DNA of 64,000 nt, from positions 310,001-374,000 of the forward strand of contig NZ_QFDM01000002.1 of NCBI RefSeq assembly GCF_023702065.1, written 5' to 3'. This stretch comes from Methanoculleus oceani. Its GTDB lineage: Archaea; Halobacteriota; Methanomicrobia; Methanomicrobiales; Methanoculleaceae. Numbering within the stretch: position 1 is the first letter of the stretch; each line of letters starts with the position of its first letter. Of this stretch, positions 25,955-34,456 are shown in pieces. Below the pieces are notes generated by a model. The model saw nothing but the letters and a program-made list of their open reading frames with translations. It had not been told where the DNA came from and did no database searches. Position numbers and translations under genes: made by a program.

Positions 25955-27061
25955 TCACCTCATCAGCGTCTCAAGCCTTCCGACCGCCCGGGAGAGATTC
26001 TCCCGGGACGTCGCGTAACTCAAGCGTGCATATTCGGGTGCCCGCGAGCCGAACGCCCCGCCGGGCACGATAATGAGACCGTTCTCGACGGCCTTCTCGA
26101 TGAGGGCCCGTCCCATCGGGACGAAGGCGTAGAACGCACCCTCCGGCCGGGGGAAGTCGAACCCGAGACCGGTGAGCCCGTCGTAGAGGAGGTCCCGCCG
26201 TGCGCGGTACTCCTCCCGCATCCGGGCGACAGCGCTCTGGTCGCCGGTGTACGCGGCGAGCGCGGCATACTGCGATATCGACGTCGCGCACGCCTGGGCG
26301 TACTGGTGCACCTTGATGCACTCGGGGATGTAGTCCTCAGGTGCCGCGAGGTAGCCGACCCGCCACCCGGTCATGGCGTAGGTCTTGCTCGCGGCGTTGA
26401 CGGTGATGACGTCCTCGCCGAAACGGGCCGCACTGACGTGCTTCTTCTCGTAGACAAAGTGCTCGTAGACCTCGTCGGAGACGACGGTGACGCCCCGGTC
26501 GCCCGCGTACTCCACGAGGGCGCGGATCGACTCCTCGCTCTCGACGGCGCCCGTCGGGTTCGCGGGGGAGTTCAGGACGAAGAGCCGTGCCCCGTCCATC
26601 TGCTCCTTCGCCCGCTCGACGTCGATATGCAGGGTCGCATCCAGCCCGACGCCCTCCGGGCGTCCGCCGGCAAAGGCTGCAAGGGCGGCGTAGGAGACGA
26701 ACCCCGGGTCGGTGAAGAGGACGCGGTCGCCCGGGTCCACGAGCGCCTCCATGACGAGATGAAGCGCCTCGCTCCCCCCTGCCGTGACCAGGATCTGCTC
26801 CGGCCGGTAGGCAAGAGCGTTCTCCCGCTCGAACTTTTCGCAGATCGCCTCCCGGAGTTCCGGTATCCCGGCGTTCGGGGTGTAGCCGGTCTTACCCTCC
26901 CTGATGGCGGCGATCGCGGCCATCTTGATGTGGTCGGGCGTATCGAAGTCCGGCTGCCCGATGCCGAGGTTGATCGCATCCGGCCCTCCTGCTTCGAAGA
27001 GCTTCCGGATGCCCGACATCTCTACCGACCGGACCCGGCCGGCATACCTGTGTTCGTTCAT
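25955..27061 (-). CDS. PLP-dependent aminotransferase, class I
   Basis: The 368-residue fold-type I aminotransferase shows INLGIGQPDFDTPDHI near the N-terminus, FVLNSPANPTGAV, VTVVSDEVYEHFVY, the PLP-lysine region VNAASKTYAMTGWRVGYLAAP, and a late YARLSYATSRE with the substrate arginine. It resembles archaeal aspartate/aromatic aminotransferases (AspC subgroup I-gamma); exact substrate is uncertain. The ATG at 27061 (MNEHRYAGRVRSVEMSGIR) is preferred over 27085 because GAGGT precedes it and it clears the upstream gene. It is the middle gene of the hxlB-aminotransferase-peptidase operon. Confidence 0.9.
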   Translation of the reverse strand: MNEHRYAGRVRSVEMSGIRKLFEAGGPDAINLGIGQPDFDTPDHIKMAAIAAIREGKTGYTPNAGIPELREAICEKFERENALAYRPEQILVTAGGSEALHLVMEALVDPGDRVLFTDPGFVSYAALAAFAGGRPEGVGLDATLHIDVERAKEQMDGARLFVLNSPANPTGAVESEESIRALVEYAGDRGVTVVSDEVYEHFVYEKKHVSAARFGEDVITVNAASKTYAMTGWRVGYLAAPEDYIPECIKVHQYAQACATSISQYAALAAYTGDQSAVARMREEYRARRDLLYDGLTGLGFDFPRPEGAFYAFVPMGRALIEKAVENGLIIVPGGAFGSRAPEYARLSYATSRENLSRAVGRLETLMR

Positions 27062-27068
27062 GGTAACC

Positions 27069-27668
27069 TCACTCGATGTTCGCATGCCGGCACTGGAGGT
27101 CTTCGGGCCTGCACTGGGTGATCTCCATCAGCCGGGATATGATCGCGTCCGCAAAGACCATGGCGGTCGTCTCGAAGATGGTGCCGAGCGGTGCAAACGA
27201 CTTGTGCTCGCCCATCATCTGCCTTATCTCGAACTCCGCCGACTCGTCGGCCACCCTGTCCCGCTGGCTCTCGATGATGACGATACAGTCGGCGATGCGG
27301 CCGATCCTTGAATCTCTCTTTGAGGAGATAAGGCAGATCCTCCCGCCGATCTCCTTTGCTGTCTCGGCGATATCCGCAACCGTCTTGGTCGCGCCGGACC
27401 CGGAGAAGACGATAATGACGTCTCCCGGCTTCATGGCCGGGGTCACGGTCTCCCCGACGACGAACGCGGCGAGCCCGAGGTGCATCAGGCGCATGGCAAA
27501 CGATTTCGCTACCAGCCCGGAGCGTCCCGCGCCCATGGTGTAGATGCGGTTTGCGTTCAGGATCTCGCCTAAGAGCGCATCGATCTCGTCGTCGGACATC
27601 ACGTCCGCGATGGTCCGGATCTTGGTCGCCATCAACCGCATCATGTTCTTAACCGGGTGATTTGTCAT
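27069..27668 (-). CDS. hxlB: 6-phospho-3-hexuloisomerase
   Basis: The 199-residue SIS-domain isomerase has YTMGAGRSGLVAKSFAMRLMHLG, VVGETVTPAMKPGDVIIVFSGSGAT, and the late segment MGEHKSFAPLGTIFETTAMVFADAII, which together mark hexuloisomerases. In archaea lacking the oxidative pentose-phosphate route it interconverts fructose-6-P and hexulose-6-P, working with hexulose-phosphate synthase to supply ribulose-5-P. I choose ATG 27668 (MTNHPVKNMM), preceded by AGAGGAAC; the start at 27704 would place that ribosome site inside the gene. It heads the operon with the aminotransferase and peptidase. Confidence 0.92.
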   Translation of the reverse strand: MTNHPVKNMMRLMATKIRTIADVMSDDEIDALLGEILNANRIYTMGAGRSGLVAKSFAMRLMHLGLAAFVVGETVTPAMKPGDVIIVFSGSGATKTVADIAETAKEIGGRICLISSKRDSRIGRIADCIVIIESQRDRVADESAEFEIRQMMGEHKSFAPLGTIFETTAMVFADAIISRLMEITQCRPEDLQCRHANIE

Positions 27669-28197
27669 CGTAGTTCCTCTGTTACGTTTTACCAGATCAT
27701 ACATTAGAATATCTCAGATGCGCCGGGACACGGAGTAATTCCCCGGACCCCCGGACCCGCCGGAATCCGGCATGAGAGGGGAGCGGGAATTGCCGTAAAG
27801 TATCGGGAAGTCGACCCTCCGAGGGGGAGGAGTCACGGCTCGCGGCCGGGATCTCATATCGTTATATTCAGGCCCAAAATTCAAAACAGGCGCCAAATTT
27901 CCGGAAAATAGCATTCAACCACCTCGCTCGATCGCTCCAGGAGACGCAAAAGGCTATTCCGGATGACCGCAGAATATATACAAAATTCGGCGCGGCGTTC
28001 CGGTCGCAAAAGGGGATCGATTGTTGTTGAAATTCTTTTCTGCAGCAGTATTTCTTCCTTTAGCCACCCCTGCTCGCCGATGTGGGTAAATTCTCCTGCA
28101 CGAAGGGCAGATCAGGGATAACGCGGGCCTGCAGTTCTCCGCATCGCTATGCGGGAGGGCGCACGGCAGGACACAAGGGACAACAGCAGGTGAAGAG
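27669..28197. other. 529-bp divergent intergenic region
   Basis: This lies between hxlB and the Lhr helicase. AT-rich patches at about 27705 (CATTAGAATATC), 27857-27866 (ATCGTTATAT) and 27970-27980 (GAATATATAC) are candidate TATA boxes for the two directions. I find no convincing gene or RNA. Confidence 0.4.
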
Positions 28198-30816
28198 ATG
28201 GAGAAACGGGCGGCAGGGCATTCGGACGAGGAGATCCTCGATCTCCTCGACGAGAACGTACGGGAGTGGTGCATACGACGACTGGAGGGCCGGTTCACGC
28301 CGCCGCAGCGGATGGCGGTCCCGCTCATCCACGAGGGGAAGAACGTCCTCATCTGCTCGCCGACCGGGTCGGGGAAGACCCTCTCGGCGTTCCTTGCAAT
28401 CATCGACGCCCTTTTTTCCCGGGCACGGACCGGAGGGCTCGAGGACAGCGTCTACTGCCTCTACATATCGCCGCTCAAGTCGCTCGCAAACGACATCCAC
28501 AAGAACCTCAGCCAGCCCCTCGAGGGGGTCGGGGAGATCGCCCGCGGGCGGGGGATCGGGCATACCCCGATCCGGCACGCGATCCGGCACGGGGACGTCT
28601 CGCGGGCGGATAAAGCAAAGATGGCACGGAAACCCCCCCACATCCTCAACATCACCCCCGAGACCCTCGGGATCCTCTTAAACTCCCCGAAGTTCCGCGA
28701 GAGTCTCCGGACGGTCCGGTGGGTCGTCGTCGACGAGATCCACTCCCTTGCGGGTTCGAAGCGCGGCGTCCACCTCTCGGTGAGCCTCGAACGCCTCGAG
28801 AAGCTGGTTAAGGAAGCCGGCGGCGGCTTTACGCGGATCGGGTGCTCGGCGACGATCGAGCCCCTCGAAGAGGTCGGCCGGTTTCTGGTCGGCACCGGGC
28901 GCGAGGTGGAGATCGTCGATACCCGGTTCGCGCGGGAGTTCGACTTAGAGCTCCTCTGCCCGGTCCCCGACCTGATCGACACCACCCCCGAAGACCTCGC
29001 GCAGCACCTTTATTCGACGATCCACCGCCTCGTCCAGGAGCACAACAACACGCTCGTCTTCACGAACACCAGGAACGGCGCCGAGCGGATCCTCCACAAC
29101 CTCAGGGTCCGCTACCCCGAGTGCTACACGGAGGAGAACACGGGGTGCCACCACGGCTCGATGGGGACGGAGGGGAGACTTCTGATCGAGGAGAAGCTCA
29201 AAGCCGGGAGGGTGAAAGTGGTGACGACCTCGACGTCGCTCGAACTCGGGGTCGATATGCCCCACGTCGACCTCGTCCTCCAGGTCGGGTCCCCGAAGTC
29301 CGTGGCCGCGCTCCTCCAGCGGATCGGGCGTGCCGGGCACCGCCTCGGCGAGGTGGTCAAGGGAAGGATCGTCGTCCTCGACCGCGACGAACTCGTCGAG
29401 TGCGCGGTGATGCTCCGGGAGGGGCAGAGCGGGTTCGTGGACCGGATCCACATACCGGAGAACTGCCTCGACGTCCTTTCGCAGCACGTCTTCGGGATGG
29501 CGCTCGAGGGGAGGACAGAGATCGATACGATGCTCGAGGTCGTCCGCCGGTCCCACTGCTACCAGAACCTCGAGGAGGACGACCTCATGAGCGTCGTCCG
29601 TTACCTCGCCGGGGAGTACGCGGGGCTCGAGGAGCGACGGATCTACGCGAAGATCTGGCACGACACGGAGGCCGGGACGATCGGGAAGCGGGGCAGGAAC
29701 GCCCGGATGATCTACTTCTTAAACTCCGGGACCATCCCGGACGAGTTCTCCTGCGACGTCCTCACCCGGGACGGGGCCTTTGCCGGCAACCTGGACGAGA
29801 AGTACCTGGAGCGGATGAACAAGGGCGACGTCTTCGTCCTCGGGGGACGGCGCTACAAGTTCGCCTACCGCCGGGGCGGGAAACTTTACGTCGATCCGAC
29901 GACCGACCGCCCGACGATACCGAGCTGGTTCTCGGAGAAGCTCCCCCTCTCGTTCGACCTCGGCCTGCACGTCCTCCGGTTCAAGGAGATGATGCTTCGT
30001 GCAATGCAGACGATGGGGACCGAGGACCTCGTCGACACGCTCCTTACCCGGTACCCGATCGACGAGAACAGCGCCCGGAGCATCTGTGCGATCTTCGAGC
30101 AGCAGGTGCGCTACATGGGTGAACTGGCCGTTCCCACGCCGGACCGGATCGTCGTCGAGGAGCAGGTCGACCGGGAGAACCACCGCCGCCTCTACTACTT
30201 CATGACCAACTACGGGCTGCGGTTCAACGACGGGTTCTCCCGGATCGTCGCCTTCACGATCGCGCGGGACGTGACGACGAACGTCTCGGTCGGGATCAGC
30301 GATACCGGGTTTCTGGTCTCGATCCCGCTCGAGAAAAAAGCCGACCCCGTGCGCATCCTCCGGGGCATCCGGGCCGAAGAGTGCTGCGACGTCCTCAAGG
30401 AGGCCGTCGGGGATACCCAGCTCTTAAAGCGGGTCTTCCGGATCAACGCAGCCCGGTCGTTCATGATCCTCCGGAATTACATGGGAAAGAGGAGGAGCGC
30501 CCGCCGCCAGCAGGTGAGCGCCGACATGCTGATTGCGTTTGCCAAACGGCTTGACGGGTTCGCCGTGATGCGAGAGACCTACCGCGAGGTGATCGAGGAC
30601 CGGTTCGAGGTCGAGAACATCAAGAGGATCGTCGACGGGATCGACGCAGGCGTAATCGAGGTCGTCCTGACCCGCGCCGCGTCCCCGAGCCCGCTTGCGT
30701 TCGGGATCGCGACCCTCGGCGTCTCCGACGCGGTCTACGCACAGGACAGGCTCTCGATGCTCCGCGAGTTCCAGCGGCGGGTGATGAGCAGTATCGGAAG
30801 CGAGGCGGCGGCATGA
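28198..30816 (+). CDS. Lhr-family DEAD/DEAH helicase
   Basis: The 872-residue SF2 helicase has Q-motif-like RFTPPQRMAVPLIHEGKNVL, Walker A CSPTGSGKT (Lys60), DEIH at 179-182, SAT in GCSATIE, TSTSLELGVDMPHVDLV and QRIGRAGHRLGEV, followed by a winged-helix and Lhr-core C-terminus. Its length is that of archaeal Lhr-core proteins and lacks the long extension of enteric Lhr. Lhr unwinds and remodels DNA/RNA hybrids in repair or replication-fork rescue. The ATG follows CAGGTGAAGAG. Its last 4 bp overlap the next gene, so the two are translationally coupled. Confidence 0.93.
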   Translation: MEKRAAGHSDEEILDLLDENVREWCIRRLEGRFTPPQRMAVPLIHEGKNVLICSPTGSGKTLSAFLAIIDALFSRARTGGLEDSVYCLYISPLKSLANDIHKNLSQPLEGVGEIARGRGIGHTPIRHAIRHGDVSRADKAKMARKPPHILNITPETLGILLNSPKFRESLRTVRWVVVDEIHSLAGSKRGVHLSVSLERLEKLVKEAGGGFTRIGCSATIEPLEEVGRFLVGTGREVEIVDTRFAREFDLELLCPVPDLIDTTPEDLAQHLYSTIHRLVQEHNNTLVFTNTRNGAERILHNLRVRYPECYTEENTGCHHGSMGTEGRLLIEEKLKAGRVKVVTTSTSLELGVDMPHVDLVLQVGSPKSVAALLQRIGRAGHRLGEVVKGRIVVLDRDELVECAVMLREGQSGFVDRIHIPENCLDVLSQHVFGMALEGRTEIDTMLEVVRRSHCYQNLEEDDLMSVVRYLAGEYAGLEERRIYAKIWHDTEAGTIGKRGRNARMIYFLNSGTIPDEFSCDVLTRDGAFAGNLDEKYLERMNKGDVFVLGGRRYKFAYRRGGKLYVDPTTDRPTIPSWFSEKLPLSFDLGLHVLRFKEMMLRAMQTMGTEDLVDTLLTRYPIDENSARSICAIFEQQVRYMGELAVPTPDRIVVEEQVDRENHRRLYYFMTNYGLRFNDGFSRIVAFTIARDVTTNVSVGISDTGFLVSIPLEKKADPVRILRGIRAEECCDVLKEAVGDTQLLKRVFRINAARSFMILRNYMGKRRSARRQQVSADMLIAFAKRLDGFAVMRETYREVIEDRFEVENIKRIVDGIDAGVIEVVLTRAASPSPLAFGIATLGVSDAVYAQDRLSMLREFQRRVMSSIGSEAAA

Positions 30817-31529
30817 ACGCAGTCGGTGAGGCCGACCTCCTCCGCCGGTTCGGCTTCTACAAAGGAGCGCTCTACGTCCGGGACCTCGGCCTTTGCGTCG
30901 TCTCCGACGTCCATATCGGGCTTGCGGAGACCCTCTACCGGCAGGGCCTCCACTTCCCCCTCCACGAGGAGGAGACGCTGCTTGAGCGGTTCGAGGCCAT
31001 CCTTGAGAGGTTCCGGCCGACGGTCTTCGTCCTCGATGGGGACATCTTCCACTCCTTCGACCGGGTGAGCCGGGCCGTAAAGGAGACGTTCGCGACGATC
31101 CTTGCTGCACTCAGGGCCGAATGCGAGGTCGTCCTCGTTCGGGGCTCGCACGACGCCATGCTTCCCTCGGTCACGGGAGGGGCGGTCGACCGCTACGACC
31201 GCGGCGGCTACACGGTGGTCCACGGCGACAGGGCGGTCGAGGACCACGGGACGCTGATCATCGGCCACGACCACCCGGCGATCGAGATCGATATGGCCCG
31301 GTTCCCCTGCTTCCTCTACGGGCAGGGCGTGGTGAGGGGCAAAGACATCATCGTGATGCCGGCCTTCAACCCGCTCTCCCCGGGCGTCATGATCAACTAC
31401 GCGAGGGGGCGGGACTTCCTCTCGCCCATCCTCCGCCGCGTGGATGCGGGCGCCCTGCAGCCGGTGGTGGAGGTCGACGGCGAGGCGGTGGTCCTCCCGC
31501 CGCTTGCCGGCATCCGCCGGTTCGCGTGA
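30813..31529 (+). CDS. Lhr-associated calcineurin-like phosphoesterase
   Basis: The 238-residue protein has the metallophosphoesterase motifs in order: VVSDVHIGLAETL, VLDGDIFHSF, VRGSHDAML (the usual GNHD reads GSHD), VVHGDR and IIGHDHPAIEI. It belongs to the COG1407 group commonly found next to Lhr. The overlap ATGA with the helicase gene supports joint function, probably nucleic-acid end or nuclease processing. It is shorter than Mre11/SbcD and lacks their capping domain. Confidence 0.9.
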   Translation: MNAVGEADLLRRFGFYKGALYVRDLGLCVVSDVHIGLAETLYRQGLHFPLHEEETLLERFEAILERFRPTVFVLDGDIFHSFDRVSRAVKETFATILAALRAECEVVLVRGSHDAMLPSVTGGAVDRYDRGGYTVVHGDRAVEDHGTLIIGHDHPAIEIDMARFPCFLYGQGVVRGKDIIVMPAFNPLSPGVMINYARGRDFLSPILRRVDAGALQPVVEVDGEAVVLPPLAGIRRFA

Positions 31530-31535
31530 GTAACC

Positions 31536-31545
31536 CCTATATATC
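31536..31545 (+). promoter_or_regulatory. TATA box of the sugar dehydrogenase gene
   Basis: CCTATATATC lies 36 bp before the ATG at 31581, with CCTCCCGGCC and GGAGTCCCGGAG following as leader. Confidence 0.5.
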
Positions 31546-31580
31546 CTCCCGGCCATCCGGAGTCCCGGAGATGACCCTCC

Positions 31581-32735
31581 ATGACACGCCGGACTGTTAT
31601 CATCCTTGCCGCTGTTGCGGTGATTGCCCTCCTCGGGATCGCCGTGGCCGTCGTGATGCCGCCGGGGGGCACCACAGGCACCCTGCCGCTCGATACGATC
31701 ACCCTGCCGCCGGGGTTTGCGATCGACGTCTATGCCGGGAACGTCACCGGGGCGCGGTCCATGACCATGTCCCCGAACGGGACGCTCTTTGTCGGGAGCC
31801 GCGGCCCCGGGAACGTCTACGCCATACCCGACCGCGACGGCGACGGGAGGGGGGACGAGGTGATCACCATCGCAAGCGGTCTTGATTCCCCGAACGGCGT
31901 CGCGCTCCGGAACGGTTCCCTCTACGTTGCCGAGATCGGCCGCGTCCTGCGGTATGACGATATCGAGGCGAACCTTGCCGATCCGCCTGAGGCGGCGGTG
32001 GTGAGCGAAGACTTCCCGGGCGATGCGTCGCACGGGTGGAAGTTCATCGCGTTCGGGCCCGACGGAAAACTCTACGTCCCGGTGGGCGTGCCCTGCAACG
32101 TCTGCGACCCCGAAGACGAGCGGTTCGGCACCATCCTCCGGATGAACCCGGACGGGACCGATCTCGAGGTCTATGCCCGGGGCATCAGGAACACCGTGGG
32201 CTTCGACTGGCACCCCCGGACCGGCGACCTCTGGTTCACCGACAACGGCCGGGACTGGCTCGGCGACGACGTCCCGCCGGACGAGCTGAACCGGGCACCG
32301 GAAGCGGGGATGCACTTTGGGTTCCCCTACTGCCACGGGCGGTCGATCCCCGACCCGGAGTTCGGGGCGGGGCAGTCGTGCGGGAACTTCACGCCGCCGG
32401 AGCAGGAACTCGGGCCGCACGTCGCCGCGCTCGGGATGCAGTTCTATACCGGCGAGCAGTTCCCGGAGGAGTACCGGGAGAGGATCTTCATCGCCGAGCA
32501 CGGTTCCTGGAACCGGCTGGAACCTATCGGCTACCGGGTGACGATGGTCGAACTCGAGAACGGCACGCCCGTCTCCTACGAGGCCTTCGCGGAGGGCTGG
32601 CTCCAGGGGCGCGATGCATGGGGACGGCCGGTTGACGTCGAGGTCGCGAACGACGGCTCGCTCCTGGTCTCGGACGACCGGGCGAACGCCGTCTATCGGA
32701 TAACCTACCCCGGGGTCACTTCCCCTTCCGGATGA
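31581..32735 (+). CDS. exported PQQ-type glucose/sorbosone dehydrogenase-like beta-propeller
   Basis: The 384-residue protein starts with a signal or anchor helix ([20 protein letters not shown], then [10 protein letters not shown]). The propeller follows: [104 protein letters not shown] and [14 protein letters not shown]. These match the sGDH/YliI family (aldose sugar dehydrogenase). Members need PQQ, which methanogens do not make, so the substrate and cofactor state are open. It should act outside the membrane. Cys pairs in CNVC may form a disulphide. Confidence 0.88.
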   Translation: MTRRTVIILAAVAVIALLGIAVAVVMPPGGTTGTLPLDTITLPPGFAIDVYAGNVTGARSMTMSPNGTLFVGSRGPGNVYAIPDRDGDGRGDEVITIASGLDSPNGVALRNGSLYVAEIGRVLRYDDIEANLADPPEAAVVSEDFPGDASHGWKFIAFGPDGKLYVPVGVPCNVCDPEDERFGTILRMNPDGTDLEVYARGIRNTVGFDWHPRTGDLWFTDNGRDWLGDDVPPDELNRAPEAGMHFGFPYCHGRSIPDPEFGAGQSCGNFTPPEQELGPHVAALGMQFYTGEQFPEEYRERIFIAEHGSWNRLEPIGYRVTMVELENGTPVSYEAFAEGWLQGRDAWGRPVDVEVANDGSLLVSDDRANAVYRITYPGVTSPSG

Positions 32736-33315
32736 CCCGTCCCAGGTGGAACGGGGCCGGGCCCGGCACAGTGACCGGGAACGTCCCCTCCGCCGCCCGC
32801 CGGACATCCTCGATCGAGTAGAACGCCTTCGGGTTGAACTCGTGGATGGCGTCCTCCACGTCGCGGATGTTCTTTCTCTTGACCACCGAGAAGAGAACCT
32901 TGCCGGGGCCCTGTTTCCCCTGGGCGTCGAGGACGGTCACCCCGTAGCCGGCGGCACGGAGGTAGTCGATGAGGTTGGTCGCGTCCCGCTGGGTGATGAT
33001 CCGGACAAGAGCAAGCCCCATCGCCAGCCGTTCTTCGACGAGCATCCCGATGTAGTTCCCGGTGCCGAACCCGGCCGCGTAGGCGAAGTAGTTGAGCGGG
33101 TTCGTGAGGTTCTGAAAGATCTGCCCGACGGCGATGATCCAGATGAAGACCTCGACGAACCCGAGGACCGGGGCGACCATCTTCATCCCCCGGGACACAA
33201 AGATGATCCGCATCGTCCCGATGGTGACGTCACAGATCCGCGCAAAGAAGATGAATAACGGGACTATGACCAGCGAGAAGACCTCCGGGTCGATCTCCGG
33301 GACGATGCCGAGCAT
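32716..33315 (-). CDS. UPF0316/DUF2179 membrane protein
   Basis: The 199-residue protein has three N-terminal helices ([61 protein letters not shown]), then a soluble part that includes [29 protein letters not shown] and [31 protein letters not shown], the DUF5698/DUF2179 arrangement. Function is unknown; relatives are proposed to bind small ligands through the DUF2179 domain. It ends by overlapping the dehydrogenase gene by 20 bp in opposite orientation. A TATA-like AT-rich run at 33335-33350 serves it. Confidence 0.85.
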   Translation of the reverse strand: MLGIVPEIDPEVFSLVIVPLFIFFARICDVTIGTMRIIFVSRGMKMVAPVLGFVEVFIWIIAVGQIFQNLTNPLNYFAYAAGFGTGNYIGMLVEERLAMGLALVRIITQRDATNLIDYLRAAGYGVTVLDAQGKQGPGKVLFSVVKRKNIRDVEDAIHEFNPKAFYSIEDVRRAAEGTFPVTVPGPAPFHLGRVIRKGK

Positions 33316-33673
33316 GGATCATGGTTGACGGGCGGGTATTATATTTTTATCCATATTGAAATATATGTCGGACACAAAAAATCCCGGAAACCCATTTTTA
33401 AGGGATACTGCACAAAAATGCACGGGAAACAGGTTGAAATGGTGCGCAGATCATGCGGATGATCGCGGCGTCCGACAGCGTTTCACCCCCACGCCCGGAG
33501 GGAGAAGACATTCTCCCGGAGAGGATCGACACCGGCTCTCCATGACCACGGGCCCGTCGGCATCGCGAAGATCGTCACCCGGGGGATGGCAGCCCGTAAC
33601 CGGAGTTCCGACGGAACATCCCTGGCATAGCCTTATGACATTAGAGTCGGATGGGAATGTGTGGTGAGATACC
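33316..33673. other. 358-bp intergenic region, no gene seen
   Basis: The left third is AT-rich and probably holds the DUF2179 promoter. The remainder shows no frame with protein-like composition. A CCTTATGACATTAGAG patch around 33630-33645 may be the promoter of the small zinc-ribbon gene. Confidence 0.4.
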
Positions 33674-33802
33674 ATGCCGAAGTGTTACAGTTGCGGTGCA
33701 GAGATCAACCCGAAGAAGACGCGATGCCCCAAATGCGGGGCGAAGGTTGAGGCCGGAAGCGGAAAACAGCCACAAGCCGGAGTTGCCGGGAGGAGACCGT
33801 AA
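33674..33802 (+). CDS. 42-residue zinc-ribbon protein
   Basis: MPKCYSCGAEINPKKTRCPK begins the protein and CGAKVE continues the ribbon, so two CxxC knuckles (CYSC and CPKC) form a minimal zinc ribbon, followed by a basic tail (GKQPQAGVAGRRP). It is preceded by GTGGTGAGATACC. Such tiny ribbons are common in archaea and are often missed. The role may be nucleic-acid or protein binding, but nothing more specific can be read. Confidence 0.6.
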   Translation: MPKCYSCGAEINPKKTRCPKCGAKVEAGSGKQPQAGVAGRRP

Positions 33803-33820
33803 AAGACCCCGGAAACGCTC

Positions 33821-34456
33821 TCACCGGACCTCTTCTATCCGTTCCTGCTCTTTTTCCACCCGGTAGCGCGGGGAGGTGCGCCACCAGTAGAAGACCTCGT
33901 AGACCAGCAGCGCCAGCAGCACCGCGCAGGCGCCGAAGAAGAAGCCCATCACCAGGTCGTGGACCGGCGGCGCCCCGGCACCATCGAGGGTGGGGGCCTG
34001 GAGCGTCGAGAACTCTTTATCCTCTCCGACGCTCCTTGAGGCGGGTTCCACGTTCCAGGATGGCGGCAGCACCGCCGGGAGGATTGCCCAGAGTCCGAGG
34101 CTCGCGAGGACGACGACCCCGAAAAGCGTCGCGTACTTCTGCAGCACCGACCGCAGATCGCTTGCCGGCGACGCGATGATGAGGACCTGGTTCGCAAGGC
34201 CGTAGACCTTCACCTCGCGTCCTTTCTCGCTCCACCGGGTCTCCATAACCTCAAGGAGCCCGGCGTCGAGGAGGTTCTCGATGTGGTAAGAGGCGGTGGT
34301 GATGGGGATCTTCATCTGCCGGGCGACCTGCGACGACGTCAGCGGCCCGCCACCGAAGGCCTGGATGACCGCGTTCGCCGTCTGGCTCGCCATTGCCCGG
34401 GCGATCTTCTGTGCCCGCTCATCGCCCGGCTGAATAACTACGACATCGTCAACCAT
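33821..34456 (-). CDS. membrane-anchored winged-helix (ArsR-like) regulator
   Basis: The 211-residue protein starts MVDDVVVIQPGDERAQKIAR at 34456, overlapping the end of alaS by 8 bp. An ArsR-type helix-turn-helix (NAVIQAFGGGPLTSSQVARQMKIPITTASYHIENLLDAGLLEV) is followed by two membrane helices (YATLFGVVVLASLGLWAILPAV and DLVMGFFFGACAVLLALLVYEVFYWW). DNA binding from a membrane anchor suggests a sensor-regulator. The longer start at 34537 lies inside alaS and is rejected. It is probably co-transcribed with alaS. Confidence 0.82.
   Translation of the reverse strand: MVDDVVVIQPGDERAQKIARAMASQTANAVIQAFGGGPLTSSQVARQMKIPITTASYHIENLLDAGLLEVMETRWSEKGREVKVYGLANQVLIIASPASDLRSVLQKYATLFGVVVLASLGLWAILPAVLPPSWNVEPASRSVGEDKEFSTLQAPTLDGAGAPPVHDLVMGFFFGACAVLLALLVYEVFYWWRTSPRYRVEKEQERIEEVR

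Noticed and set aside
30735-32807. Minus-strand frame of 690 codons
   Set aside because: Antisense to the phosphoesterase and sugar dehydrogenase genes; composition is typical of a shadow frame.
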